64,000 nt of DNA from assembly GCA_017550285.1 (NCBI GenBank), contig JAFZPP010000023.1, positions 62,001 through 126,000 on the forward strand, given 5' to 3'. The stretch comes from Oscillospiraceae bacterium. GTDB lineage: Bacteria > Bacillota > Clostridia > Oscillospirales > Ruminococcaceae. The notes beneath the pieces are model-generated. The model ran no database searches. It worked only from the letters and a program-made list of their open reading frames with translations, and was not told where the DNA came from. Every line of letters starts with the position of its first letter. The first letter of the stretch is position 1. Made by a program: the position numbers and the translations under genes. Shown piece after piece: positions 52,295-60,224 of the stretch.

Positions 52295-53233
52295 TCATGA
52301 AACGCTGAATTGTGTGGCGATGCGCTTTTTCGCCTGCGGGGGCGTATAGACCCACTCGTCCATATGACTGCCCTGATAGAAGTAGTGCAGCGGCGGCGGC
52401 GTACAGATATCATCGAATACATCGACAACCGCCAGCTTGATCTTCATGCGCTCCGGCACAATGCTTTTGATAAAGACGCTTGCATGCTGCCCCGGGTGCA
52501 CATCGGGGCGCAGATCGGCAAGTCCGGCAAGATTCGGCGCCAGCTCGATGAAAATACCGTATTCCTCGACCGAACGCACAATGCCCGCGACGGTCTCTCC
52601 GGCAGTAAAGCAGGCGGCATTCTCCGACCATGTGCCGAGCAGCTCCTTATGCGTCAGCAGCACCCTGCCGTTCTCGAAGCCCTTGACCATAACGCGGATC
52701 TCCTCACCGACACGGAAACGGTCTGCCGGATGCGAAATCCGCGAGACAGAGATTGCGTCAATCGGAATCAGCGACGGAACGCCGCAGCCGATATCGACAA
52801 AGCATCCGAACGGCGCAAGATGCGTCACGCGCGCCGGAATCACATCGCCGGGCTTCAAATGGCGGATATAGCCCTCGCGGCACTGCTCCTGCTGGATACG
52901 GCGCGAGAGAACCGCATAGGGGCAGCCCTCATCGTCATGTGCAATGCGCAGAACCGAAAAACAGACCGGCTTATTGACGCGCGAGATCAGCGCGATGTCC
53001 CGCGTCGTGCCCTCGCTGATGCCGAGCGCACCCTCTGCACGCGGGATCAGTCCGCGCATACAGGGCAGGTCAACATGCAGATTATGCGCGCCGTCGCAGA
53101 CACGCACGCGCGCTTCGAGCCGCCTGCCCGTTGCGATTGCCTCCCTGAGCCCCTCCTCGCTGCCGATTGCTGCGGCATTCTGCGGTGTTTCGAGGAAGCT
53201 GCCCTCCGGTAAGTAACAAGATTGCTGTTCCAT
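52295..53233 (-). CDS. S1 RNA-binding domain protein (ribosomal protein S1-like)
   Basis: A 312-residue protein with S1 OB-folds. LEARVRVCDGAHNLHVDLPCMRGLIPRAE is a divergent first repeat. GDVIPARVTHLAPFGCFVDIGCGVPSLIPI is a clear second and AGETVAGIVRSVEEYGIFIELAPNLAGLADLR a third. It is shorter than ribosomal protein S1. Such proteins in Clostridia are annotated S1-like and may bind mRNA or act in translation. GGAGG lies before 53233. It ends about 250 bases before the MATE start, so it is a separate unit. Confidence 0.88.
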   Translation of the reverse strand: MEQQSCYLPEGSFLETPQNAAAIGSEEGLREAIATGRRLEARVRVCDGAHNLHVDLPCMRGLIPRAEGALGISEGTTRDIALISRVNKPVCFSVLRIAHDDEGCPYAVLSRRIQQEQCREGYIRHLKPGDVIPARVTHLAPFGCFVDIGCGVPSLIPIDAISVSRISHPADRFRVGEEIRVMVKGFENGRVLLTHKELLGTWSENAACFTAGETVAGIVRSVEEYGIFIELAPNLAGLADLRPDVHPGQHASVFIKSIVPERMKIKLAVVDVFDDICTPPPLHYFYQGSHMDEWVYTPPQAKKRIATQFSVS

Positions 53234-53504
53234 TTCGACCTCCAGATTCTTTTTTCAGATTGTATTCGGGGACTGTCCGCGGCACGGTCTCCGGCACCGC
53301 GCTCCCGCATTTCATTTTACGCAAAAAATCTGCCGAGAAAGCGCGTTTTTTCTGAATCCGGCAATTATTTTTCTGCGGTGCTGTCGATTTCTGGGTTTTA
53401 CCGTGGTTTCCGGACACCTGTCCGCCGTACGCGTACAGTGATTTCACAAGCGAAAGTGCATAATTTCAACGTATCTTCATTATTTTTATTGCGTTAGTAT
53501 AGGC

Positions 53505-53544
53505 TGATTCATAGAATCATACGAAAAGTTGTAGGAAAAGTTGT
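53505..53544. promoter_or_regulatory. Palindrome and tandem repeat upstream of the hydrogenase promoter
   Basis: TGATTC-ATA-GAATCA (53505-53519) is a perfect inverted repeat. It is followed by two copies of GAAAAGTTGT (53523-53532 and 53535-53544) with a 12-base period. Both end before the -35 box at 53557, a position suited to an activator. Confidence 0.4.
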
Positions 53545-53556
53545 GCATTTTTCATC

Positions 53557-53585
53557 TTGATTTTTCTGCTGAAATGTAGTAAAAT
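53557..53585 (+). promoter_or_regulatory. SigA-type promoter of the hyd operon
   Basis: TTGATT (53557-53562) and TAAAAT (53580-53585), 17-base spacer; the leader is about 140 bases. Confidence 0.75.
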
Positions 53586-53730
53586 CATTAAGGCTCGGTA
53601 TGAAGTTCTGTCTCTCAGTGTGTCCGCGCGCTCGGAGGCGGCTGTTTTCATGCCAAAAAATCCGTGCGGTTTCCGGACGGAACATCAAAATTCAATCGTT
53701 CTCATTACATAAAAGGAGGATACGATTCAT

Positions 53731-54234
53731 ATGGCCAAAAAAATCGCAACCATTCCCTTTACCGGCACACCGGAGCAGGAGCAGGAGCTCCGCGCCACAA
53801 TCGACGCGCTCCGCGAGGATCCGGGATGTCTGATGCCGATCATGCAGAAAGCCCAGGAAATCTACGGCTATCTGCCGATCGAGGTGCAGACGCTGATCGC
53901 AGAAGAGCTGAATATTCCGCTTGAAAAGGTATTCGGCGTCGCAACCTTCTATGCACAGTTCACCATGTCCCCGAAGGGCAAGTACCGCATTTCGGTCTGC
54001 CTCGGCACCGCCTGCTACGTCAAGGGCTCCGGCATTGTCATGGAGAAGCTCGAGGAAGCACTCGGTATCGAGAGCGGCGAGATCACACAGGACGGCAAGT
54101 TCTCGCTCGATGACTGCCGCTGTGTCGGTGCCTGCGGTCTGGCTCCCGTCGTCACAATCAACGATGACGTTTACGGCAGACTGACCGGAGACATCAAGGA
54201 AGTGCAGGACATTCTTGCAAAATACGCAGACTGA
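53731..54234 (+). CDS. hydC: [FeFe] hydrogenase subunit, NuoE-like 2Fe-2S protein
   Basis: A 167-residue thioredoxin-like ferredoxin of the NuoE family. The 2Fe-2S ligands are Cys90 and Cys95 in CLGTAC and Cys131 and Cys135 in CRCVGAC. AAGGAGG lies before the ATG. It is the first gene of hydC-hydB-hydA, the layout of trimeric NAD-dependent hydrogenases. It passes electrons to HydB. Naming follows the Thermotoga convention. Confidence 0.94.
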   Translation: MAKKIATIPFTGTPEQEQELRATIDALREDPGCLMPIMQKAQEIYGYLPIEVQTLIAEELNIPLEKVFGVATFYAQFTMSPKGKYRISVCLGTACYVKGSGIVMEKLEEALGIESGEITQDGKFSLDDCRCVGACGLAPVVTINDDVYGRLTGDIKEVQDILAKYAD

Positions 54235-54260
54235 ACCGTGCAGATAATAGGAGGTTTAAT

Positions 54261-56168
54261 ATGAAGACTTTGCAGGAGCTTACTGCAATCAAGGAGGAAA
54301 TGCGCAAGGAAATGGCACTCCGTCTCGGCAAGGTAGCCGACGGTGCCAAGTACGAGAAGCACATCCTCATGTGCGGCGGTACCGGATGTACTTCTTCCGG
54401 TTCCATGAAGATCGCTGACGAGCTTGAGAAGCAGCTCGAAGAGAAGGGTCTCAAGGATAAGGTATTCGTTGTTCGCACCGGCTGCTTCGGTCTCTGCGAG
54501 CGCGGTCCGATCATGATCGTGTATCCGGAAGGCTCTTTCTACACCCATGTCAAAATGGAAATGATCACGGAGATCGTGGATGAGCACCTCATCGGCGGCA
54601 AGCCCGTCAAGAAGTATCTCTATGACGAGACCGTCACCGAGGGCTCTGATGATATCAAGTCACTGAACGAAACAACATTCTATGCAAAGCAGAACCGTGT
54701 TGCACTGCGCAACTGCGGTCTCATCAATCCTGAAAATATCAATGAATACATCGGCAGAGACGGCTATCAGGCACTCCACAAGGTTCTGACCTCGATGACA
54801 CCGGAAGAAGTCATCCAGGAGATTCTTGATTCCGGTCTGCGCGGCAGAGGCGGCGGCGGCTTCCCGACCGGTATGAAATGGAAGCTCGCACGCAACATCG
54901 TTCCGGATGCCGATATTAAATATGTATGCTGCAACGCCGACGAGGGCGACCCCGGCGCATTCATGGACCGTTCCGTGCTCGAAGGCGACCCGCATGTCGT
55001 GCTCGAGGCAATGACCATTGCAGGCTACGCAATCGGCGCTTCCCAGGGCTATATCTATGTCCGTGCAGAGTATCCGATCGCTGTTGAGAGACTGCGCATC
55101 GCAATCAAGCAGGCAAGAGAAGCAGGCATGCTCGGCACCGATATCTTCGGCACCGGCTTCAAATTTGACATTGACCTCCGCCTCGGCGCAGGTGCATTCG
55201 TCTGCGGCGAAGAGACCGCACTGATGACCTCCATCGAGGGCAACCGCGGTGAGCCGCGTCCGCGTCCGCCGTTCCCGGCTGAAAAGGGTCTGTATCAGAA
55301 GCCGACCATTCTCAATAATGTTGAGACCTATGCAAACGTCCCGCAGATCATCCTCAAGGGTGCAAAGTGGTATGCTGCCATGGGTACCGAGACCGCAAAG
55401 GGCACGAAGGTCTTTGCACTCGGCGGCAAGATCAAGAACACCGGTCTGGTCGAAATCCCGATGGGTACCACGCTCCGCGAGATCATCGAGGAGATCGGCG
55501 GCGGCATCCCGAACGGCAAAAAGTTCAAGGCTGCACAGGCTGGCGGTCCTTCCGGCGGATGCATTCCGGCTGAGCACTATGATGTCAGCGTTGATTACGA
55601 CAGCCTCGCAAAGATCGGCTGCATGATCGGTTCCGGCGGTCTCATCGTGCTCGATGAGGACAACTGCATGGTCGATATCGCAAAGTTCTTCCTCCAGTTC
55701 ACCATGGACGAATCCTGCGGTAAGTGTACGCCGTGCCGTATCGGTACCAAGCGTCTCTATGAGATTCTGGACAAGATCACCAGCGGCAACGGCGAGCTTT
55801 CCGATCTCGATAAGCTCGAGGAGCTCTGCCAGTATATCAAGGCAAACTCCCTCTGCGGTCTCGGTCAGACTGCGCCGAATCCGGTGCTCTCTACCCTTCG
55901 CTTCTTCCGCGATGAGTACATTGCACATATCGTTGACAAGAAGTGTCCGGCAGGCGTCTGCAAGTCCCTGCTCAACTTCGTCATCGACAAGGATACCTGT
56001 ATCGGCTGCGGCATGTGCGCAAAGCAGTGCCCGGCAACCGCGATTTCCAGAACGGACTATATCGCTGAAGGTCATAAGCTCGCTTCCTTCGCAATCGACA
56101 GCTCGAAGTGCGTGAAGTGCGGCGCCTGCATCGAGAAGTGTAAGTTCAAGGCAATCAGCAAGCAGTAA
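54261..56168 (+). CDS. hydB: [FeFe] hydrogenase subunit, NuoF-like NADH/FMN protein
   Basis: A 635-residue flavoprotein. An N-terminal thioredoxin-like 2Fe-2S domain (CGGTGC near 38-43, CFGLC near 75) precedes the NuoF core: GRGGGGFPTG for FMN and NADH, CNADEGDPGAF, and the SLBB part. CGKCTPCRIG binds a 4Fe-4S cluster. A C-terminal two-cluster ferredoxin follows (CIGCGMCAKQCP; CVKCGACIEKC). AGGAGG precedes the start. It is the NADH site of the complex, in which ferredoxin and NADH oxidation are coupled to H2 release. Confidence 0.96.
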   Translation: MKTLQELTAIKEEMRKEMALRLGKVADGAKYEKHILMCGGTGCTSSGSMKIADELEKQLEEKGLKDKVFVVRTGCFGLCERGPIMIVYPEGSFYTHVKMEMITEIVDEHLIGGKPVKKYLYDETVTEGSDDIKSLNETTFYAKQNRVALRNCGLINPENINEYIGRDGYQALHKVLTSMTPEEVIQEILDSGLRGRGGGGFPTGMKWKLARNIVPDADIKYVCCNADEGDPGAFMDRSVLEGDPHVVLEAMTIAGYAIGASQGYIYVRAEYPIAVERLRIAIKQAREAGMLGTDIFGTGFKFDIDLRLGAGAFVCGEETALMTSIEGNRGEPRPRPPFPAEKGLYQKPTILNNVETYANVPQIILKGAKWYAAMGTETAKGTKVFALGGKIKNTGLVEIPMGTTLREIIEEIGGGIPNGKKFKAAQAGGPSGGCIPAEHYDVSVDYDSLAKIGCMIGSGGLIVLDEDNCMVDIAKFFLQFTMDESCGKCTPCRIGTKRLYEILDKITSGNGELSDLDKLEELCQYIKANSLCGLGQTAPNPVLSTLRFFRDEYIAHIVDKKCPAGVCKSLLNFVIDKDTCIGCGMCAKQCPATAISRTDYIAEGHKLASFAIDSSKCVKCGACIEKCKFKAISKQ

Positions 56169-56183
56169 GGGAGGCTTCAGGAC

Positions 56184-57959
56184 ATGAGTGATATGGTAAA
56201 TGTAAAAATCAACGGCTTTGCAGTACAGGTCCCGAAGGGTTCCTCCGTGCTGGAAGCTGCACGCGCAGCAAGCGTCACGATCCCGACGCTCTGCTATCTG
56301 AAGGATATCAATGAGATCGGCGCCTGCCGTATGTGCATGGTCGAGGCTGCCGAGATGCGCGGTCCGAACCTCGGACCGGCAAGAATGGTCGCAGCATGTG
56401 TCTATCCGGTTTCCGAGGGCATGGAGGTCACGACGAACTCCCCGAAGGTTCTCGATTCCCGCAGAAAGACCATGGAGCTGCTGCTCTCCAACCACGATAT
56501 GAAATGTCTCTCCTGCGTCCGCAGCAAGAACTGCGAGCTCCAGAGACTGGCAAATGATCTCGGCATCACCGATGCCGACGTCTTCAAGGGCGAGCGCACC
56601 GAGTATGCAATCGACGATTCCGCTGCACATATGATCCGTGACAACAACAAGTGCATCCTCTGCCGCCGCTGCGTCGCAGCATGTGCGGTCACGCAGGGCA
56701 TCGGTGTCATCGGCGCAAACGAGCGCGGCTTCATCACCAACATCGGTTCGCAGTTCAACAAGCCGCTGGCACAGACGGCATGTGTCTCCTGCGGTCAGTG
56801 CATCACGGTCTGCCCGACCGGCGCACTCACCGAGAAGGATTACACCGACGATGTCTTCAAGGCAATCGCAGACCCGACCAAGCATGTTGTCGTACAGACG
56901 GCTCCGTCCGTCCGTGCAGGTCTCGGCGAGTGCTTCGGCTTCCCGATCGGCACGAATGTCGAGGGCAAAATGGTCGCAGCTCTGCGCAGACTCGGCTTCG
57001 ATGTTGTCACCGATACAAACTATGCAGCTGACCTGACAATCCTTGAGGAAGGCACCGAGCTGATTCAGCGCGTCACCGGCAACGGTGTTCTGCCGATGAT
57101 CACCTCCTGCTCCCCGGGCTGGGTCAAGTTCTGCGAGCACTATTTCCCGGATCTGATTCCGAACCTCTCTACCTGCAAGTCGCCGCAGCAGATGCAGGGC
57201 GCAGTCATCAAGACCTACTATGCAGAGAAGATGGGCTGGGATCCGAAGGATATCGTTTCCGTTTCCGTTATGCCGTGTACCGCAAAGAAGTTCGAGATCG
57301 GCAGACCGGATCAGTCCGCATCGGGCTATCCGGATGTTGACATCGCACTGACGACCCGCGAGCTCGGCAGAATGATCGACCGCGCAGGCATCGACTTCAA
57401 TGCACTGCCGGAAGAGAAGTTCGACGATCCGCTCGGCATCTATACCGGCGGCGGTCTGATCTTCGGTGCAACCGGCGGCGTTATGGAAGCTGCACTCCGC
57501 TTTGCTGTTGAGAAGATCAGCGGCGAGAAGCTCGCAAACGATAAGGTTGACTTCACCGAGGTCCGCGGCATCGAGGGCATCAAGGAAGCATCCTACACCG
57601 CAGGCGGTCTGACTGTCAAGGTTGCCGTCGCAAGCGGTCTTGCAAACGCACGCAAGCTGATGGACAAGGTTCGTGCCGGTGAGGCTGATTATCAGTTCAT
57701 CGAGATCATGGCTTGCCCGGGCGGCTGTGTCAACGGTGGCGGTCAGCCGATTCAGCCGGCATCCGTCCGCAACTTCACCGATCTGCGTGCAGAGCGTGCA
57801 AAGGCACTCTACAGCGTCGATGCAAAGATGGAACTCCGCAAGTCTCAGGATAACCCCGCAATCCAGGCACTCTATAAGGAGTACCTCGGCGAGCCGGGTG
57901 CACACAAGGCACATGAGCTCCTGCATACCAGCTATGTCGCAAGAAAGGTCAACTTCTGA
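56184..57959 (+). CDS. hydA: [FeFe] hydrogenase catalytic subunit
   Basis: A 591-residue H2-forming subunit. N-terminal 2Fe-2S domain (about 1-80, CYLKDINEIGACRMC). Then the His-ligated cluster HDMKCLSCVRSKNC and the two-cluster ferredoxin (CILCRRCVAAC; CVSCGQCITVCP). The H-cluster domain carries L1 TSCSPGWVKF, L2 MPCTAKKFE and L3 MACPGGCVNGGGQP, all complete. The C-terminal small subunit-like tail is fused. GGGAGG lies before the ATG. No HydEFG maturases occur in the window, so they must be elsewhere. It forms H2 from electrons shared by HydB and HydC. Confidence 0.97.
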   Translation: MSDMVNVKINGFAVQVPKGSSVLEAARAASVTIPTLCYLKDINEIGACRMCMVEAAEMRGPNLGPARMVAACVYPVSEGMEVTTNSPKVLDSRRKTMELLLSNHDMKCLSCVRSKNCELQRLANDLGITDADVFKGERTEYAIDDSAAHMIRDNNKCILCRRCVAACAVTQGIGVIGANERGFITNIGSQFNKPLAQTACVSCGQCITVCPTGALTEKDYTDDVFKAIADPTKHVVVQTAPSVRAGLGECFGFPIGTNVEGKMVAALRRLGFDVVTDTNYAADLTILEEGTELIQRVTGNGVLPMITSCSPGWVKFCEHYFPDLIPNLSTCKSPQQMQGAVIKTYYAEKMGWDPKDIVSVSVMPCTAKKFEIGRPDQSASGYPDVDIALTTRELGRMIDRAGIDFNALPEEKFDDPLGIYTGGGLIFGATGGVMEAALRFAVEKISGEKLANDKVDFTEVRGIEGIKEASYTAGGLTVKVAVASGLANARKLMDKVRAGEADYQFIEIMACPGGCVNGGGQPIQPASVRNFTDLRAERAKALYSVDAKMELRKSQDNPAIQALYKEYLGEPGAHKAHELLHTSYVARKVNF

Positions 57960-57972
57960 TTGACAACCGATA

Positions 57973-58014
57973 CAAGCCGATCCGGATACTGTCCGGATCG
58001 GCTTGCTGTTTTTC
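57973..58014 (+). terminator. Terminator of the hyd operon
   Basis: CAAGCCGATCCGGA (57973-57986) pairs with TCCGGATCGGCTTG (57992-58005); a T-rich stretch follows. Confidence 0.92.
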
Positions 58015-58030
58015 ATACGGAGGAATGAAT

Positions 58031-58531
58031 ATGGAGCCTGTCTGTGAGGTCATCCGCCGCCAGACGGATGCAAATTTTATCAATCTGCTCATTGCACTGA
58101 AAACCTATGACCGCAATGCGCATGTCAAGGGTGCACCGGCATGGCGCTTTGTGTATCATACGCTGCATTCTGCGGATAAATGGTTCTTCAATCCGAATCA
58201 CTATACCGAGCGCGAAGGCTTTGAACCCGGCTCAGATAACCCGTTCAAGCCGATTTCCAAAGAATGGAGCGATGCGGAGCTGCTGGAGCTGCTGCAATCC
58301 GTCCGACAGAAAACAATGGAGTATCTCGGAAATCTGTCTGACAGCGAGCTGAATGAATGTCCGCCGGACTGCCCCTTCACGCGGCTTGAGCTGATTCTGA
58401 TGCAGTTCCGGCATCTCTCGGTCCATGTCGGGATGCTGCACGGTCTGACCGTGGAAAAGACCGGCAGATTTCCGCAGTATGTCAGCCCGCATTCGCTGAA
58501 CCGCCTCGAGCACGGCTACTGGGATGACTGA
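58031..58531 (+). CDS. DinB-like (four-helix, metal-binding) protein
   Basis: A 166-residue all-helical protein. His in VYHTLHSADKWFF and in MQFRHLSVHVGML resemble the three-His metal site of the DinB/YfiT fold, a broad family including thiol-dependent transferases. GGAGG lies eight bases before the ATG at 58031 and only two before the one at 58025, so 58031 is preferred. It starts just after the hyd terminator; no separate promoter was found. The reaction is unknown. Confidence 0.75.
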   Translation: MEPVCEVIRRQTDANFINLLIALKTYDRNAHVKGAPAWRFVYHTLHSADKWFFNPNHYTEREGFEPGSDNPFKPISKEWSDAELLELLQSVRQKTMEYLGNLSDSELNECPPDCPFTRLELILMQFRHLSVHVGMLHGLTVEKTGRFPQYVSPHSLNRLEHGYWDD

Positions 58532-58568
58532 GTTCACTTTACGTAACCTTAAAAAACCGGCTCAGCCC

Positions 58569-58597
58569 TTGACGCCCGCGGAATTGTATGGTATAGT
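58569..58597 (+). promoter_or_regulatory. SigA-type promoter of the 58640-60205 gene
   Basis: TTGACG (58569-58574) and TATAGT (58592-58597), 17-base spacer, about 40 bases before the ATG. Confidence 0.7.
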
Positions 58598-58639
58598 ATA
58601 TGCATACAACTGCAAATTCTGTATCTGAACGAGGTTCCT

Positions 58640-60205
58640 ATGAAATCAATCAACAAATCCCGCCTTCTCTTTTGGGCGGCAGTGTTCTTGTTTGCACTGA
58701 TCAGCAGCCTGACCGCGACGCCGGTCGGAGACGATTATCTGCTGTATTATGCATTTGAACGCCCCGAAATCCGCTATTCTGCTTTCACAAACGGAAGATA
58801 TATCGCAAACCGTCTTGCCTATCTGATTGTCCGCTATCCCGCCGCAAAAATCTGCTTCATGACACTGCTGCTCTCCGGCTGTATCCTGCTGCTTGCAGAA
58901 TTCACGCAGATCAGAACGAAACGACAATCCGTCTCGTGGCTGGCGCTGGCACTGTTTGCGCTGATGCCGGCTGTCCTCTATACGGATGCCGTATTGTGGC
59001 TGTTTGCCTTTGCCGTGCATCTGGTGCCGGTGATTTTCACGCTGCTGTATATGCGGCTCTGCTTTCGGGAATTTGCAGGAAAGGAGCTAAAACACAGCAA
59101 GCTGCTGATTCCGCTCTGCATTCTGCTCGGCTTCGGCGGTGCATTTTTCGTCGAGCATGTTTCGATTTTCAATGTTGTATTCGCATGTTTCGTTCTCCTG
59201 TATGCCAAATGCAGCAAGCAGCAGAAACCGCATGCGTATCAGGCGGCTTACGCTGCCGCTGCCCTGCTCGGGCTGATCATAATGCTCATCAACCCGAATT
59301 ACAGCGATGTCGCTGCGGAAACGGAATCCGCAACCTTCCGCACAATGTCATTTGACCTGACGGAAATCCTCTTTCAGATTTATACGAAGATCACGCCGCT
59401 CTTTGCGAAAATATATTTTCTGCTGCATCTTCTGATTGCCGCTGCACTTTGCTTTTTGTATCTGCACGCCGATGCATCCGGCTGGAACAAAGAGCGCCGC
59501 CGCTATGCAAAGCTCTCGCTCGGCTGCATTGCCGCCTATGCACTGTATGCCGTATTCAATGCGGGATTTGTCTCCTTTGTTTCGCTGACAGCTAGCGAAC
59601 GTATGGGTGCGCTGGAATGCGCCTTTGCATTCCTGTATGTGATCTCTTTGCTGTATCTGAGCTATGTGCTGACCGAACATGAACGGTTCGTCCGCATCGC
59701 AGTATATGTCTGCGGCACAGTGATATGCGCGGCACCGTTCTGCATCGTCAATCCGGTGACGCCGCGATGCTTTTTCGTCGTATTCTGTCTCTGGCTGCTG
59801 CTTGCACTGGAAGTCTTCACGGCTGCGGCAGAGCTGCTCTCTGAGAAAACCTGCACGATGCTGCAAAAGGCTGCGATCCTGACCGGCAGCGGAGCCGTCG
59901 GCATTCTCTGCTATATCAACGGCTATGTATTCCGATACAGCGTCCGTGATCTGAAGGAACAGCTCGACGCCGGAAAACAGAATGTCGATATCGTGACCGT
60001 ACCGTATCCGGATTACACCCCTGCCGCCGAATTTGCCGATGATATTGTCCGGATCGGCGAGCAGAACCGCAGTATCTCAGATTCGCTGAACGCCGACGTA
60101 CTCGACATGTATCTCGTCTATATGCTGGATTATTACAATCTGGATAAACTCAATCCTGAAGAATTCCACGCCGTAAAAATAGAATACCGAAACTACACGA
60201 TGTAA
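58640..60205 (+). CDS. Polytopic membrane protein, DUF6056-like
   Basis: A 521-residue protein with about ten to twelve helices. The first loop, SSLTATPVGDDYLLYYAFERP then YIANRLAYLIV, has an acidic D-D pair just after the first helix, as in membrane glycosyltransferases of the GT-C fold and in the DUF6056 family. This would fit a lipid-linked sugar transferase, but no catalytic assignment is possible. The ATG follows an AGGTTCC-type weak site. The M48 protease gene starts 19 bases after its stop, so they may be cotranscribed. Confidence 0.72.
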   Translation: MKSINKSRLLFWAAVFLFALISSLTATPVGDDYLLYYAFERPEIRYSAFTNGRYIANRLAYLIVRYPAAKICFMTLLLSGCILLLAEFTQIRTKRQSVSWLALALFALMPAVLYTDAVLWLFAFAVHLVPVIFTLLYMRLCFREFAGKELKHSKLLIPLCILLGFGGAFFVEHVSIFNVVFACFVLLYAKCSKQQKPHAYQAAYAAAALLGLIIMLINPNYSDVAAETESATFRTMSFDLTEILFQIYTKITPLFAKIYFLLHLLIAAALCFLYLHADASGWNKERRRYAKLSLGCIAAYALYAVFNAGFVSFVSLTASERMGALECAFAFLYVISLLYLSYVLTEHERFVRIAVYVCGTVICAAPFCIVNPVTPRCFFVVFCLWLLLALEVFTAAAELLSEKTCTMLQKAAILTGSGAVGILCYINGYVFRYSVRDLKEQLDAGKQNVDIVTVPYPDYTPAAEFADDIVRIGEQNRSISDSLNADVLDMYLVYMLDYYNLDKLNPEEFHAVKIEYRNYTM

Positions 60206-60224
60206 AAAACAAACAGGAGGAACT

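Larger units (their letters stand above)
53234..53730. other. Intergenic region, 497 bases
   Basis: It holds the hyd promoter (53557-53585), a palindrome at 53505-53519 and a direct repeat at 53523-53544. No convincing minus-strand promoter for the S1 gene was found, and no coding sequence was seen. Confidence 0.5.

Noticed and set aside
53505-53519. A Rex (NADH-sensing) operator for the hydrogenase
   Set aside because: The palindrome TGATTC-ATA-GAATCA does not match the TTGTTAA-type Rex consensus.
54660-58016. A minus-strand open frame of more than 1,100 codons opposite hydB and hydA
   Set aside because: It mirrors the reading frame of two well-identified genes; biased codons leave few stops on the opposite strand. 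No ribosome site, promoter or known protein fits.
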